A stretch of 64,000 nt of DNA from Allocoleopsis franciscana PCC 7113 (GTDB lineage Bacteria; Cyanobacteriota; Cyanobacteriia; Cyanobacteriales; Coleofasciculaceae), in contig NC_019738.1 of the NCBI RefSeq assembly GCF_000317515.1, positions 3,002,001 through 3,066,000 on the forward strand, in the 5' to 3' direction. How positions within the stretch are numbered: position 1 is the first letter of the stretch; every line of letters begins with the position of its first letter. The notes under the pieces are model-generated. The model saw only the letters and a program-made list of their open reading frames with translations, was not told the origin of the DNA and made no database searches. This document shows, in pieces, positions 1 through 8,894 of this stretch. Made by a program: the position numbers and the translations under genes.

Positions 1-39
1 CGAGGTATAATCCACATAGTTGAATTGGGTATAGCAATC

Positions 40-297
40 ATGAGCCAAAGCACCTTAACGATTTCAGGCTTAGAAGACTTTATGCAATTAGTGCTGGAAG
101 ATCAGGTGCTGCAAGATAAACTCCAAGCCTGCCCTGATGAAGAAAGCCTTGTTTCCTGTGTCGTTCAACTAGGTCAAGAGAAGGGATACAGATTCACTGA
201 TGAAGAAGTTCGAGAGAAGCTAGCGCAAATAAGAGAAGAGCACGAATTTACATACCCACTAAGTGATGTACCACCTCAAATTCTTTACTTTTATTAG
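40..297 (+). CDS. Nif11-like short peptide (copy A)
   Basis: This 85-residue protein has the Nif11 N-terminal pattern of hydrophobic and acidic residues (LEDFMQLVLEDQVLQDKL), which in known families is the leader of ribosomally made, post-translationally modified peptides. The ATG at 40 is preferred over the in-frame TTG at 25, because the protein then begins MSQSTLT, as Nif11 leaders usually do. There is no Gly-Gly cleavage site and no Cys/Ser/Thr-rich core; it ends in a short aromatic tail (ILYFY). It may therefore act as a Nif11-domain protein and not as a typical precursor. It sits 137 bp upstream of an unknown ~350-residue protein, and the same pair recurs at 2056-3447. The family call is fairly sure; the function is not. 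Confidence 0.75.
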   Translation: MSQSTLTISGLEDFMQLVLEDQVLQDKLQACPDEESLVSCVVQLGQEKGYRFTDEEVREKLAQIREEHEFTYPLSDVPPQILYFY

Positions 298-434
298 CCT
301 AGCTCACACTCTACAGGCAGACTTTGCAACATTCTGTTTGGGAAATTGCAGTAGTTGTGAAGCAGCTTTAGAGCCATAACAGCAAGTTGTACAAGGTAGG
401 CAAAGTTGAAGTCCACGATAAAAGGGGTAAGTCT

Positions 435-1487
435 ATGGACAGCTCAATGGCAGATTACTTGAAAGTGGTTACTTCCTACCTTCCCTCTGAGTTGCTCTCT
501 CCTAACTCAAGTCTTCACCTCCAAAGCTTGGCTCAAATCTTACCCCCCTTCTCTTCAGCCATGTTGGAGTTTCGCTTAGGCGCTGATCAGTCTCAGACTG
601 ACATGTCAGTTTTTTTTACCCCTCGTATCCTAAATTTATCAGAGACGTTGCTCAATCATGGTGTTTGGCAAGCTTTACAGGATTTTTGCCAGAATTGCGT
701 TGAGCCAACATCTCTAGAGCATCGTTACGTGAAAAAAATAGCACTTGAATTTGATTTGGATGAACAGCAATCACAAGTACCAATCCCTTCTATTTTTCTA
801 TTCTGGAATGAGGGAAATGTTAATGATGCTCAAGCACTGATTGAAATTCTCTTCAGGTTACCTAATTATTTAGTCTCTTCAAAATTACAGTCTAATCTTC
901 AGCTTTGTGTTAATTCGCTTCCTCAGGGTGCTAAAGTCGAGCATATTGGGGCAATGTTGTCTCGTCCGGGTGAGGTGTTGAGACTAATAGTGGGGGGTAT
1001 CCCTCCACAGCAGTTTTCAGATTATCTGATGCAAATAGGCTGGTGTGAATCCACAGAGACTATCTCTACTCTCGTCTCTAATTTATATGGCTTGGTAGAT
1101 GAAATACGTTTTTTGTCCTTCGATATTGGTGATGTTATTTATCCCAGAGTAGGTTTAGAATTTTTTCTAAAAAAGCAGCCTGAGCATGAACCTAGATGGG
1201 AATTATTTTTAGACCGTTTGATTGAAATGGGATTATGTACGCCAGCTAAAAAAAATGCCCTTCTAGCGTGGTCTGGCATTTCTCAAAAAGCCGACAATCC
1301 AGAATTATGGCCTCAGAATCTGAGTAGGGGAGATCGTTTACTAAGTTCCAGGGCATCTAGCGTTTTTTGGAGAACAATCAACCATATAAAAATTGTCTAT
1401 CAAACAGACAGTCCTTTGGAAGCTAAGGGATATTTAACGTTTAGTCATCAGTGGATCGATGCCAGAACCCTAACTACTAGCTGTTAA
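435..1487 (+). CDS. Uncharacterised Nif11-partner protein (copy A)
   Basis: A protein of about 350 residues that I do not recognise. The ATG at 435 is chosen because it gives MDSSMADYLKVVTSYL, which matches the start of the paralogue at 2404 (MNSSMADYLKVVTSHL); an upstream in-frame TTG at 387 would add 16 unmatched residues. No signal peptide or membrane segment is apparent. Conserved blocks shared with the paralogue include DIGDxIYPRxGLEF, AKKNALLAWSG and FxRTINHIKIVYQ. Each copy follows a Nif11-like gene by 100-140 bp on the same strand, suggesting co-transcription and a functional link. It could be a modifying enzyme or binding partner for the small peptide; that is inference from context only. 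Confidence 0.7.
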   Translation: MDSSMADYLKVVTSYLPSELLSPNSSLHLQSLAQILPPFSSAMLEFRLGADQSQTDMSVFFTPRILNLSETLLNHGVWQALQDFCQNCVEPTSLEHRYVKKIALEFDLDEQQSQVPIPSIFLFWNEGNVNDAQALIEILFRLPNYLVSSKLQSNLQLCVNSLPQGAKVEHIGAMLSRPGEVLRLIVGGIPPQQFSDYLMQIGWCESTETISTLVSNLYGLVDEIRFLSFDIGDVIYPRVGLEFFLKKQPEHEPRWELFLDRLIEMGLCTPAKKNALLAWSGISQKADNPELWPQNLSRGDRLLSSRASSVFWRTINHIKIVYQTDSPLEAKGYLTFSHQWIDARTLTTSC

Positions 1488-1612
1488 TCCAAGAATTCAA
1501 TCAACCATAAACAATCGATACTCGCCCTGGATGACAGCTTAAGAAAAATACCCTAAAAAGGTTAGCTTACTGGACATAGACTGGGTGCGATTGCTCCGCA
1601 ACATAGCTGAAT

Positions 1613-1658
1613 TTGAGCCTGCACGCTAGAAATCCCCAGCAATTCAACTTAGGCTCAA
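1613..1658. repeat. Inverted repeat in the gap after partner A
   Basis: TTGAGCCT at 1613-1620 is the reverse complement of AGGCTCAA at 1651-1658, giving an 8-bp stem around a 30-nt loop. It could form a hairpin but has no T-run after it, so it is not a clear terminator. The rest of 1488-1760 holds nothing I recognise. Confidence 0.35.
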
Positions 1659-1760
1659 GCCGGATAAGGCTATTTAGCTGATTCTTGAAGATTTTTTGCT
1701 GCTACAAATGAAAAATCTAAGAACCTGCTATACTTTTGCGATAACTTTTGGGAAAACTAT

Positions 1761-1846
1761 ATGTCTCAAGACAACTTAGAGCGGTTCTGCCAATTAGTTA
1801 AGAGAAAATCAGGCACTTGAAGTAACCTGTTTCACAGTTTTAGATT
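1761..1846 (+). pseudogene. Frameshifted Nif11 leader remnant
   Basis: An ATG at 1761 opens MSQDNLERFCQLV, a textbook Nif11 start, but the frame closes at TGA 1818-1820. Shifting by one base at about 1800 continues the family pattern as RENQALE, matching the ENxxL motif of intact Nif11 proteins such as copy B (MENQELRERL). After that the homology fades, and a MITE-like element follows directly. This is a third, dead Nif11 gene lying between the two intact pairs, consistent with tandem duplication and decay. Confidence 0.7.
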
Positions 1847-1993
1847 GAATGTCACTGACATAAGAGCCTTGAAATAAATTTCAGGCTCAAAGCTTAAGTA
1901 AGCTTTAGCTTACTAAATAAGCATTTCAACCCGTTAAAACGGGTTTCAGCTTTTAGCCCGAACTTTAGTTCAGGGCTTAAGTCAGTGCCATCC
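1847..1993. mobile_element. MITE-like element with TIRs and 10-bp target duplication
   Basis: The 147-bp segment begins GAATGTCACTGAC and ends GTCAGTGCCATCC; the two ends are inverted repeats matching at 11 of 13 positions. It is flanked on both sides by GTTTTAGATT (1837-1846 and 1994-2003), a perfect 10-bp direct repeat as expected for a target-site duplication. The interior is non-coding and packed with palindromes, for example GAGCC..GGCTC near 1865-1890, AACCCGTTAAAACGGGTT near 1930 and AGCCCGAA..TTCAGGGCT near 1957. It lacks a transposase and would need one in trans. It landed at the end of the decayed Nif11 gene. Confidence 0.65.
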
Positions 1994-2055
1994 GTTTTAG
2001 ATTAATTGGAGAACTACCCGGATAAACTTATCTAAAGACTTTTTTGAGGCACATT

Positions 2056-2301
2056 ATGTCGCTACGAAACTTAAAGCAATTTGCCCGAGTCGTTATGGAG
2101 AATCAGGAACTTAGAGAACGGCTATCAGGGGTTTCCGATCAGGGAAGCCTTGTACGTCTTTTGGTGGCAATGGGAGAAGAGAACGGTTATACCTTCAGTG
2201 AGCAAGATGTAGTCAACTATTTAGATCTCGTGAGTGATGAGGTAGAGATCAGTTATCCTCTAGCTAATCTAGATGAGATTCCAAGCGTAGTAGTTTGGTG
2301 A
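2056..2301 (+). CDS. Nif11-like short peptide (copy B)
   Basis: An 81-residue Nif11-domain protein beginning MSLRNLKQFARVVMENQEL. The ATG at 2056 is preferred to the TTG at 2044. As in copy A, there is no double-glycine site or cysteine-rich core, and the end is a short hydrophobic tail (SVVVW). Copies A and B share the same layout, including xxISYPLAN/FTYPLSD before the tail, so they are paralogues. The gene lies 102 bp upstream of the second partner gene. Confidence 0.75.
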   Translation: MSLRNLKQFARVVMENQELRERLSGVSDQGSLVRLLVAMGEENGYTFSEQDVVNYLDLVSDEVEISYPLANLDEIPSVVVW

Positions 2302-2403
2302 GCCTAAGCCTGCTTTTGCTGTGTAAGAGCGGTCTTAGAGGTCGCTCTTACATAATTTGTATTGAAACTACATTGATACCTTTCAACTACGTCAGTTCGA
2401 TCT

Positions 2404-3447
2404 ATGAATAGCTCAATGGCAGATTATCTGAAAGTGGTTACTTCCCACCTTCACTCTGCCCTAGTTTCAGCCGAAGCCATGTCTCGCCTTCAATCATTAA
2501 CTCAAATCTTACCTCCTTGCTCTAGGACGGTATTAGAAGTCCGTTTAGGTGCGAATCAGCCTCAAGTGGACTTTTTTACCTGTTACCCTTGTCACACGCT
2601 CAATCTACCGAAAAATTTGCTGACCCATCCCATTTGGCAAGGCATACAGAACTTTTGCCTAGAATGCGTTGACACAACATCTTTACTACACCAAAATGTG
2701 AAACATATCTGGCTGGAATTCGATCTGGATAAGCCGCCCTCACAATTGCCAATCCCATGTATTTTCTTTAATGCCCTTCAGGAAACTTTTAGTGACGCTC
2801 AAGCACTAATTGAGGCAGCACTCAGGATACCTAATTATCAAGTCTCCCCAAAACAACAATCGAATTTACAGCTTTGCATTGATTCCCTACCCAGCAATGC
2901 CAGAAGCGATCAGGTTGGAGCGATGCTGTCTCGACCAAACCAACCTTTAAGAATAACAGTATGTGGTTTGCTCTTACAGCAGGTGGCAGATTATCTCAGG
3001 CAAATAGGCTGGAAAGATCCGACTAATACACTCTCAACCATTATCCTGACTTTATCTACCTTTTTAGATGAGAGCGATTTTCTTTTGTTGAATCTCGATA
3101 TTGGCGATACTATCTATCCAAGAATTGGCTTAGAATTTTATCCGAAGCAGCAGCCCCGACTTAATCGCCCGGAACTATTATTTCTCAATCGTCTCGTTGA
3201 AATGGATCTATCTACCTTGGCAAAAAAAAATGCCCTTCTTGCTTGGTCAGGGTACTCGCAAAAAGCAGAGCATCCAGAATTATGGCCTGAAAATCTGACC
3301 GGAGGCGATCTATTACTTCGTTCAGAGGCAATAAGTCTTTTTCAGAGAACAATTAATCATATAAAAATCGTTTATCAACCAGGTTGTCTTCTAGAAGCTA
3401 AAGCCTATTTAGGTATTATTCATGATTGGTTTAATGTCAAATCCTAG
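2404..3447 (+). CDS. Uncharacterised Nif11-partner protein (copy B)
   Basis: A 347-residue paralogue of the protein at 435-1487, similar along its whole length, from the shared MxSSMADYLKVVTS start to the TINHIKIVYQ block near the C-terminus. No catalytic motif that I know is obvious, and no export signal is seen. The pairing with an upstream Nif11 gene is repeated exactly, so the duplication unit was the two-gene module. Its function is unknown; a role with the Nif11 peptide is inferred from synteny. Confidence 0.7.
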   Translation: MNSSMADYLKVVTSHLHSALVSAEAMSRLQSLTQILPPCSRTVLEVRLGANQPQVDFFTCYPCHTLNLPKNLLTHPIWQGIQNFCLECVDTTSLLHQNVKHIWLEFDLDKPPSQLPIPCIFFNALQETFSDAQALIEAALRIPNYQVSPKQQSNLQLCIDSLPSNARSDQVGAMLSRPNQPLRITVCGLLLQQVADYLRQIGWKDPTNTLSTIILTLSTFLDESDFLLLNLDIGDTIYPRIGLEFYPKQQPRLNRPELLFLNRLVEMDLSTLAKKNALLAWSGYSQKAEHPELWPENLTGGDLLLRSEAISLFQRTINHIKIVYQPGCLLEAKAYLGIIHDWFNVKS

Positions 3448-3530
3448 ACTGCCTATTTTTAGTTAAAGCTCTTATCACTTCAAGTCAGCCATCTCTAAAG
3501 CTGTTGTAAGGATTAAGGAAATTCAATAAA

Positions 3531-6080
3531 ATGTCTCACTCTCTTAATAAGGATTGTCACTACAGAAATCATCTCTTGACAAGTGCAATTATTTTATCAT
3601 CTTTATGTCTAAACTACCCACTTCAGGCACAGATTGTCCCGGATAACACGTTACTCTTCAATTCTCTCACCACACAGTCTGGCAACACCAGCATTATCAC
3701 TGGCGGTACTCCAGCAGGGAGTAATTTATTTCACAGCTTTAGCCAGTTTTCTGTCCCCACAGGTGGCACAGCTTACTTTAACAATAGTTCAGCTATTCAG
3801 AACATTTTTAGTCGTGTTACAGGTAGCTCCATCTCTAATATTGATGGTTTAATTAGAGCCAACGATGCTAATCTGTTTTTACTCAATCCGAATGGAATTA
3901 TTTTCGGGCCTAATGCCTCACTTGATATTGGTGGCTCATTTTTAGGTACTACCGCCAATCGCATCATCTTTGCTGATAACACCCAGTTCAGCACTACCAA
4001 CCCCCAGACCCCTTCACTTTTAATGGTGAACGTTCCAGTTGGCTTGGGATTTGGAAGTAATCAGGCAGCAATTCGTGTGCAAGGTACAGGTCAAAGACTC
4101 ATTGAAGATCCATTGTTCCCACTTCTTGATAGAAGTAGTATCGTAACGGGTCTACGGGTTAGCCCAGGAAAAACTTTGGCCTTAGTTGGAGGTGATGTCA
4201 CCTTAGACGGCGCTCTTCTGACGGCAGAAGGAGGACGAATTGAGTTAGGCAGTGTTGGTTCTGGTATTGTCAGCCTTAGCCCCACTACCCAAGGCTGGGC
4301 TTTAGGTTATCAGAATGTGCAGAGTTTTCAGAATATTCAGCTCTTATCGCAGGCATTAGTAGATGCCAGTGAAGCTACTACAGGCAATGGGGGTGGCTCA
4401 ATTCATTTACAGGGTGCTAATGTGGCTCTGACTGATGGTTCATTCATTTTGATTCAAAGCCAAGGCGATCAACCTGGAGGGAGCATCAACGTCAACGCCT
4501 CTGAGTCTCTGGAAATCAGTGGAAGTTCCCCAGATGGACTGCTTCCTAGCCGCTTAGTCAATCAAACTGTGGGAGCTGGACAGGGAGGAGACATTGAGCT
4601 TTCAACTCAACGATTGATTATTCGGGATGGCGGATATGTCGATAATAGAACCCTTGGTTCAGGTAACGGTGGCGAGGTGAGGGTGAATGCAACTGAATCC
4701 GTGCAAGTCAGTGGAGCTTCTGCATTTAATCCCTCTTTACTCAGCTTTCTCAATTCTGAAACTTACGGTTCTGGACGTGCAGGAGATCTGAGTGTGTCAA
4801 CAGGACAGTTGAGGGTTCTGGATGGAGGAGCCATTGTATCTGCAACCTTTAGCACGGGTTCTACCGGAACTGTAAGGTTAAATGCCACTCAATCCATCGA
4901 AGTCGCTGGGGCACAAACAAGCAGATTAGTTGCAAGTACTGTGGGTTCTGCTAGTGGCAATGAGGGAAACGCTGAAAGCGTAATTATCAATACTCGAAAG
5001 TTAGTCGTTCGAGATGGGGGTAGAGTAGATTCTTCCACCCTAGCTTATGGTAATGCCGGAAGTATTATCGTCAACGCCTCAGAGTCTGTAGAGGTAAGTG
5101 GCAAGGCTCCAGGGTTTGTAAATCCCAGCCTGATCATCTCTTCTGCTAATATTGTTGACCCGCTCACACAAGCATTCTTCGGATTGCCACCTGTGCCGAC
5201 TGGAGACTCCGGCAACGTGACGATTAACACGCCTCATTTAAGCGTTACCGATGGAGCTCAAGTCACAGTAAGGAATGATGGCACAGGCAAAGCAGGAACA
5301 CTCATCATCAATGCTGACTCCATCCTTCTGGACAATCAAGGAGGCATCACAGCATCAACCAACGCTGGTGAATCCGCTCAAGAGGGCAGTATTACCCTCA
5401 ATGTCCGGGATTCCTTACAGATGCGTCACAACAGTATAATTTCCGCCGAAGCTCGCGGCGATCAGAGGGGCGGTAACATCATTATTAATGCAGGTGCGAT
5501 CGCAGCTGTCCCCGAAGAAAATAGCGATATCACCGCCAGTGCGCCCCAAGGAACCGGAGGCAGAATCACCATTAACACTCAAGGCATCTTCGGCACACAA
5601 GTTCGCGATCAGCAAACTCCCGAAAGTGACATCATCGCTGTCGGGAAAACCCCTGAATTCAACGGCATCGTGCAAGTTAATACCCCAGAGATCAACGTGC
5701 AGGACGCCCTCAACCAGCTCAACACCAATTTCTTCAGCACCGAACAAGCGATCGCCTCCAGTTGTTTCGCCCGTCGCAACGTCGAACAAGGCAGCTTTAC
5801 CTCCACAGGAACCGGAGGTTTACCCACCACACCCTATGATGCTCAGGGAGGTCGCTATCCCGTCACCCAAGTTCAAGCCCTTCCCCATCCAGCAACGCCA
5901 CAAACCTCTTCTCCCGCCCCCAAAACCCCATCTACCTGGAAACTCGGCGATCCCATCCAAGAAGCACAAGGCATCAGCGTTACCCCCGATGGACGAATCC
6001 TGGTCGGAACCCATCCCCAATTAGCCGCGCTCAAAGACCCACAACGTTTAATTTGTCATCCCACCCAGGTTGAAGAATAA
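3531..6080 (+). CDS. Secreted filamentous haemagglutinin N-terminal (TpsA-like) protein
   Basis: An 849-residue exoprotein. Residues 1-34 form a signal peptide (hydrophobic stretch SAIILSSLCLNY, then LQAQ). Residues of about 35-150 are the haemagglutination-activity/two-partner-secretion domain, including the NPNGI motif at 119-123. The middle is a long run of beta-helix-like repeats rich in G, N, S, T and V, with recurring forms such as VNASESxEVSG. The C-terminal part is Pro/Thr-rich with a CFARRN segment, as is common in cyanobacterial members. By family, a TpsB outer-membrane porin would export it; none is seen in this window. A purine-rich AAGGA lies upstream of the ATG. The following CHASE2 and DUF928 genes are frequent neighbours of this family in cyanobacteria. 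Confidence 0.85.
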   Translation: MSHSLNKDCHYRNHLLTSAIILSSLCLNYPLQAQIVPDNTLLFNSLTTQSGNTSIITGGTPAGSNLFHSFSQFSVPTGGTAYFNNSSAIQNIFSRVTGSSISNIDGLIRANDANLFLLNPNGIIFGPNASLDIGGSFLGTTANRIIFADNTQFSTTNPQTPSLLMVNVPVGLGFGSNQAAIRVQGTGQRLIEDPLFPLLDRSSIVTGLRVSPGKTLALVGGDVTLDGALLTAEGGRIELGSVGSGIVSLSPTTQGWALGYQNVQSFQNIQLLSQALVDASEATTGNGGGSIHLQGANVALTDGSFILIQSQGDQPGGSINVNASESLEISGSSPDGLLPSRLVNQTVGAGQGGDIELSTQRLIIRDGGYVDNRTLGSGNGGEVRVNATESVQVSGASAFNPSLLSFLNSETYGSGRAGDLSVSTGQLRVLDGGAIVSATFSTGSTGTVRLNATQSIEVAGAQTSRLVASTVGSASGNEGNAESVIINTRKLVVRDGGRVDSSTLAYGNAGSIIVNASESVEVSGKAPGFVNPSLIISSANIVDPLTQAFFGLPPVPTGDSGNVTINTPHLSVTDGAQVTVRNDGTGKAGTLIINADSILLDNQGGITASTNAGESAQEGSITLNVRDSLQMRHNSIISAEARGDQRGGNIIINAGAIAAVPEENSDITASAPQGTGGRITINTQGIFGTQVRDQQTPESDIIAVGKTPEFNGIVQVNTPEINVQDALNQLNTNFFSTEQAIASSCFARRNVEQGSFTSTGTGGLPTTPYDAQGGRYPVTQVQALPHPATPQTSSPAPKTPSTWKLGDPIQEAQGISVTPDGRILVGTHPQLAALKDPQRLICHPTQVEE

Positions 6081-6213
6081 GATAAGGTAAGTGACTCCCT
6101 GAGAGTGACGATTATCCAAGATAGACCTATCATTGTGGGCACAACCTCCTAACGAGCGGCAGTGGCTCCCGCTCAAAACTGCATCGGCTACAACCACGAT
6201 AAGTACACGCCTT

Positions 6214-8655
6214 ATGGATTTCCATCGCATCCGGTCTGCTTTATCGGTTGTATTCTCACGACTGCCGCTTTCTCAATCGAGAGCGCAGAGAGCAGGCGAT
6301 GGCAAACCGGAAGCCGAACCGATTGTACCTTCGCCGATGCATCCAGTGCACCCCCCTTCCGCTTCCAGAACCCTGCGCCGCAAAAATCTGTTCTGGGAAT
6401 GGCGTGGTGTTTGGATTGTTACCCCCACAGTCACCGGTATAGTCATCACCCTACGATTGCTCGGTTGGTTGCAACCCTGGGAATGGATGGCCTTTGACCA
6501 CTATATTCGCACTCGTCCCCTAGAACCCAAAGACCCTCGTATCGTCATTGTTGGGATTAATGAAGCCGATTTAAGAAAAGTTCGACAATGGCCGATTCCA
6601 GATACCCTATTGGCTCAATTAATCGAGAAAATCAAAGCCCAAAACCCTAGAGCGATCGGTCTTGACCTTTACCGAGATTTACCCGTCAAACCCGGTCATT
6701 CCGCCTTAGTGGAGGTCTTTAAAACCACCCCCAACCTGATTGGCATCGAGAAAGTGAATGAACAAGACTCCGATGCAGCGGTTGCACCTCCCCCTATCCT
6801 CGCCAAAAAGCAGCAAGTGGGTGTGAATAACGTGATTGTAGACGCTGATGGTAAGCTGCGCCGAGCCTTGCTGTTTGCCACAAAAGACGGGCAAAACACG
6901 GATTCCTTTGGCTTGGTTCTGGCTTGGATGTATCTTAATGCTCAAGGAATTAGCCCCCAACCAACCCCCCATAATCCCCAATTTATTCAGTGGGGTAAGA
7001 CCATCTTTCGCCCTTTTAAACCCAACGACGGCGGCTATGTTGGTGCCGATGATGGCGGTTACCAGTTTGTATTAAACTATCGAGGCCCTGCCAACCGCTT
7101 TACCACCGTATCCTTATCCCAAGTTTTGCAGGGGGAAATCCCAGCAGACTTAATGCGCGATCGCATTGTTTTAATTGGTTCAACCGCCACCAGCCTAAAT
7201 GATTTTTTTTACACCCCCTACAGTGGCGAACACATTAGCACCTCACAGCGTACCGCTGGGGTTGAAATTCACGCCAACATCATCAGCCACATCCTCAGCG
7301 CCGTTTTGGCAGGACGTTCTGCTATCCAAACTTGGCCAGAACCCGTGGAAGGATTATGGATTTTGCTCTGGTCTACTATCGGTGCTACCCTAACGTGGCG
7401 GTGGCGATATGTCGGTGGAGTGCGATCGCTCTCCTTCCACAATGCCGCCAGTCCATTCCTCGCTGCCGGGATGTTGGTGGGTGTCACATATATCGCCTTT
7501 TTACGAGGCTGGTGGATACCCGTAGTACCCCCCTTGCTGGCACTCTCCCTGGGATCAATTATCATCACCACTTACATGGCTCACACTGCCCGACAAATTC
7601 GCCACATCCTGGGACGTTACCTGAATGATTCGGTTGTTGCCGAAGTACTGGAAAACCCCAACGGCTTAAAAATCGGTGGCGAATGCCGGAAAATTACCAT
7701 CCTCACCTCCGACTTACGAGGATTTACCGCCCTATCCGAACAGTTAAAACCGCAAGAAGTGGTTAAAGTCCTGAATATCTATCTGGAATGCATGGCGGAT
7801 GTCATCACCTACTACCAAGGCAGTATTGATGAGTTTATCGGGGATGGAATTTTAGTTTTGTTTGGCACTCCCACTACCAGAGAGGATGACGCCGAGAGGG
7901 CAGTGGCTTGTGCGATTGCCATGCAGTTAGCCATGATTTCGGTTAACCAAAAGATGAAACAGTTAGGCTTCCCCAAACTGGAAATGGGCATCGGCATCAA
8001 TACAGGTGAAGTCGTGGAGGGGAACATTGGCTCCGAGAAACGCACCAAGTACAGTGTGATTGGGGGACCGGTCAATCTAGCTTTCCGCATCGAATCCTAC
8101 ACCGTAGGCGGTCAAATTCTAGTTTCTGAATCCACCTTAAAGGAGGTCAAGCCACTCTTAAGAATCAATGGGCATAAGCAAGTCAAACCCAAAGGCGTCA
8201 AACGACCGATTACCATTTACGATGTTGGCGGCTTGGGAGGAAAACATAATCTCTTTTTACCTCAAGAAGAAGAGACGTTTTTTCCCCTGCCCGAAGAAAT
8301 TTGGCTGGAATTTCATTACGCCCTTTTGGATGGCAAGCATATTGGTGATTCCCTGTTTAAAGGCAGGTTAATCAAGCTTTCAGCTAAAGGTGCTCTAGTC
8401 CGCGCTGAACGGGAAGACGGACATGCTGTGCCGCAGCCCCTGAGTAATATCAAACTCACTTTATTAAGACCAAGGAACTCCGTGGAAGACAACCGGGATA
8501 TCTATGCCAAGGTTTTGGACAAATCGGCGGAACCGGGCAGTTTTTACATCCATTTCACCGCCAAACCTACTGATATAGAAGTTTTACTAGAAGCTCTCTA
8601 CCACAGAGCGAAGACGCCTCTAGATGGGGAAAATGGCCTGGTCTCTAGCTTCTAA
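6214..8655 (+). CDS. CHASE2-domain adenylate/guanylate cyclase
   Basis: A membrane-bound class III nucleotide cyclase of about 813 residues. The order is: a charged Pro-rich N-terminus, a membrane helix near 67-86, an extracytoplasmic CHASE2 sensor (about 90-370), further membrane helices (including one at about 420-460), then a cyclase domain from about 490 to 650. The two metal-binding aspartates are visible in TSDLRGFT and DEFIGDGILVLFG. The nucleotide-binding region reads KYSVIGGPVNLAFRIE, where GD is more usual than GG. The C-terminal 110 residues look PilZ-like (FKGRLIKLSAKGALVRAE). The ATG at 6214 is preferred to the upstream TTG at 6133; a later ATG at 6337 is also possible. Cyclic nucleotide output in response to an external cue is the family role; ligand and base specificity are unknown. 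Confidence 0.88.
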   Translation: MDFHRIRSALSVVFSRLPLSQSRAQRAGDGKPEAEPIVPSPMHPVHPPSASRTLRRKNLFWEWRGVWIVTPTVTGIVITLRLLGWLQPWEWMAFDHYIRTRPLEPKDPRIVIVGINEADLRKVRQWPIPDTLLAQLIEKIKAQNPRAIGLDLYRDLPVKPGHSALVEVFKTTPNLIGIEKVNEQDSDAAVAPPPILAKKQQVGVNNVIVDADGKLRRALLFATKDGQNTDSFGLVLAWMYLNAQGISPQPTPHNPQFIQWGKTIFRPFKPNDGGYVGADDGGYQFVLNYRGPANRFTTVSLSQVLQGEIPADLMRDRIVLIGSTATSLNDFFYTPYSGEHISTSQRTAGVEIHANIISHILSAVLAGRSAIQTWPEPVEGLWILLWSTIGATLTWRWRYVGGVRSLSFHNAASPFLAAGMLVGVTYIAFLRGWWIPVVPPLLALSLGSIIITTYMAHTARQIRHILGRYLNDSVVAEVLENPNGLKIGGECRKITILTSDLRGFTALSEQLKPQEVVKVLNIYLECMADVITYYQGSIDEFIGDGILVLFGTPTTREDDAERAVACAIAMQLAMISVNQKMKQLGFPKLEMGIGINTGEVVEGNIGSEKRTKYSVIGGPVNLAFRIESYTVGGQILVSESTLKEVKPLLRINGHKQVKPKGVKRPITIYDVGGLGGKHNLFLPQEEETFFPLPEEIWLEFHYALLDGKHIGDSLFKGRLIKLSAKGALVRAEREDGHAVPQPLSNIKLTLLRPRNSVEDNRDIYAKVLDKSAEPGSFYIHFTAKPTDIEVLLEALYHRAKTPLDGENGLVSSF

Positions 8656-8894
8656 ATTGGTTAATTTATCGTCATTTTAAATAAAGCAAAACTTCATTAA
8701 GTCCTAACAAATATTATAATCAATTTCTACCAATGACTTGATACAATTAAACCGAAGTAGCTGTGTAAAAACCAGAAATCAGAGCCGCATTCATAAGTAT
8801 AATTGTTAGGAATCTTTACTTTAATTCCGTATTTGAATCATTAAAATTGCCAAGAACATCTTAGAAAAACAACTCATAAATAGGACTTAATCTG

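Noticed and set aside
5488-6024. 178-codon frame overlapping the haemagglutinin gene
   Set aside because: The overlapping frame of the secreted protein has clear family features; this one is a Pro/Lys/Ser-rich shadow.
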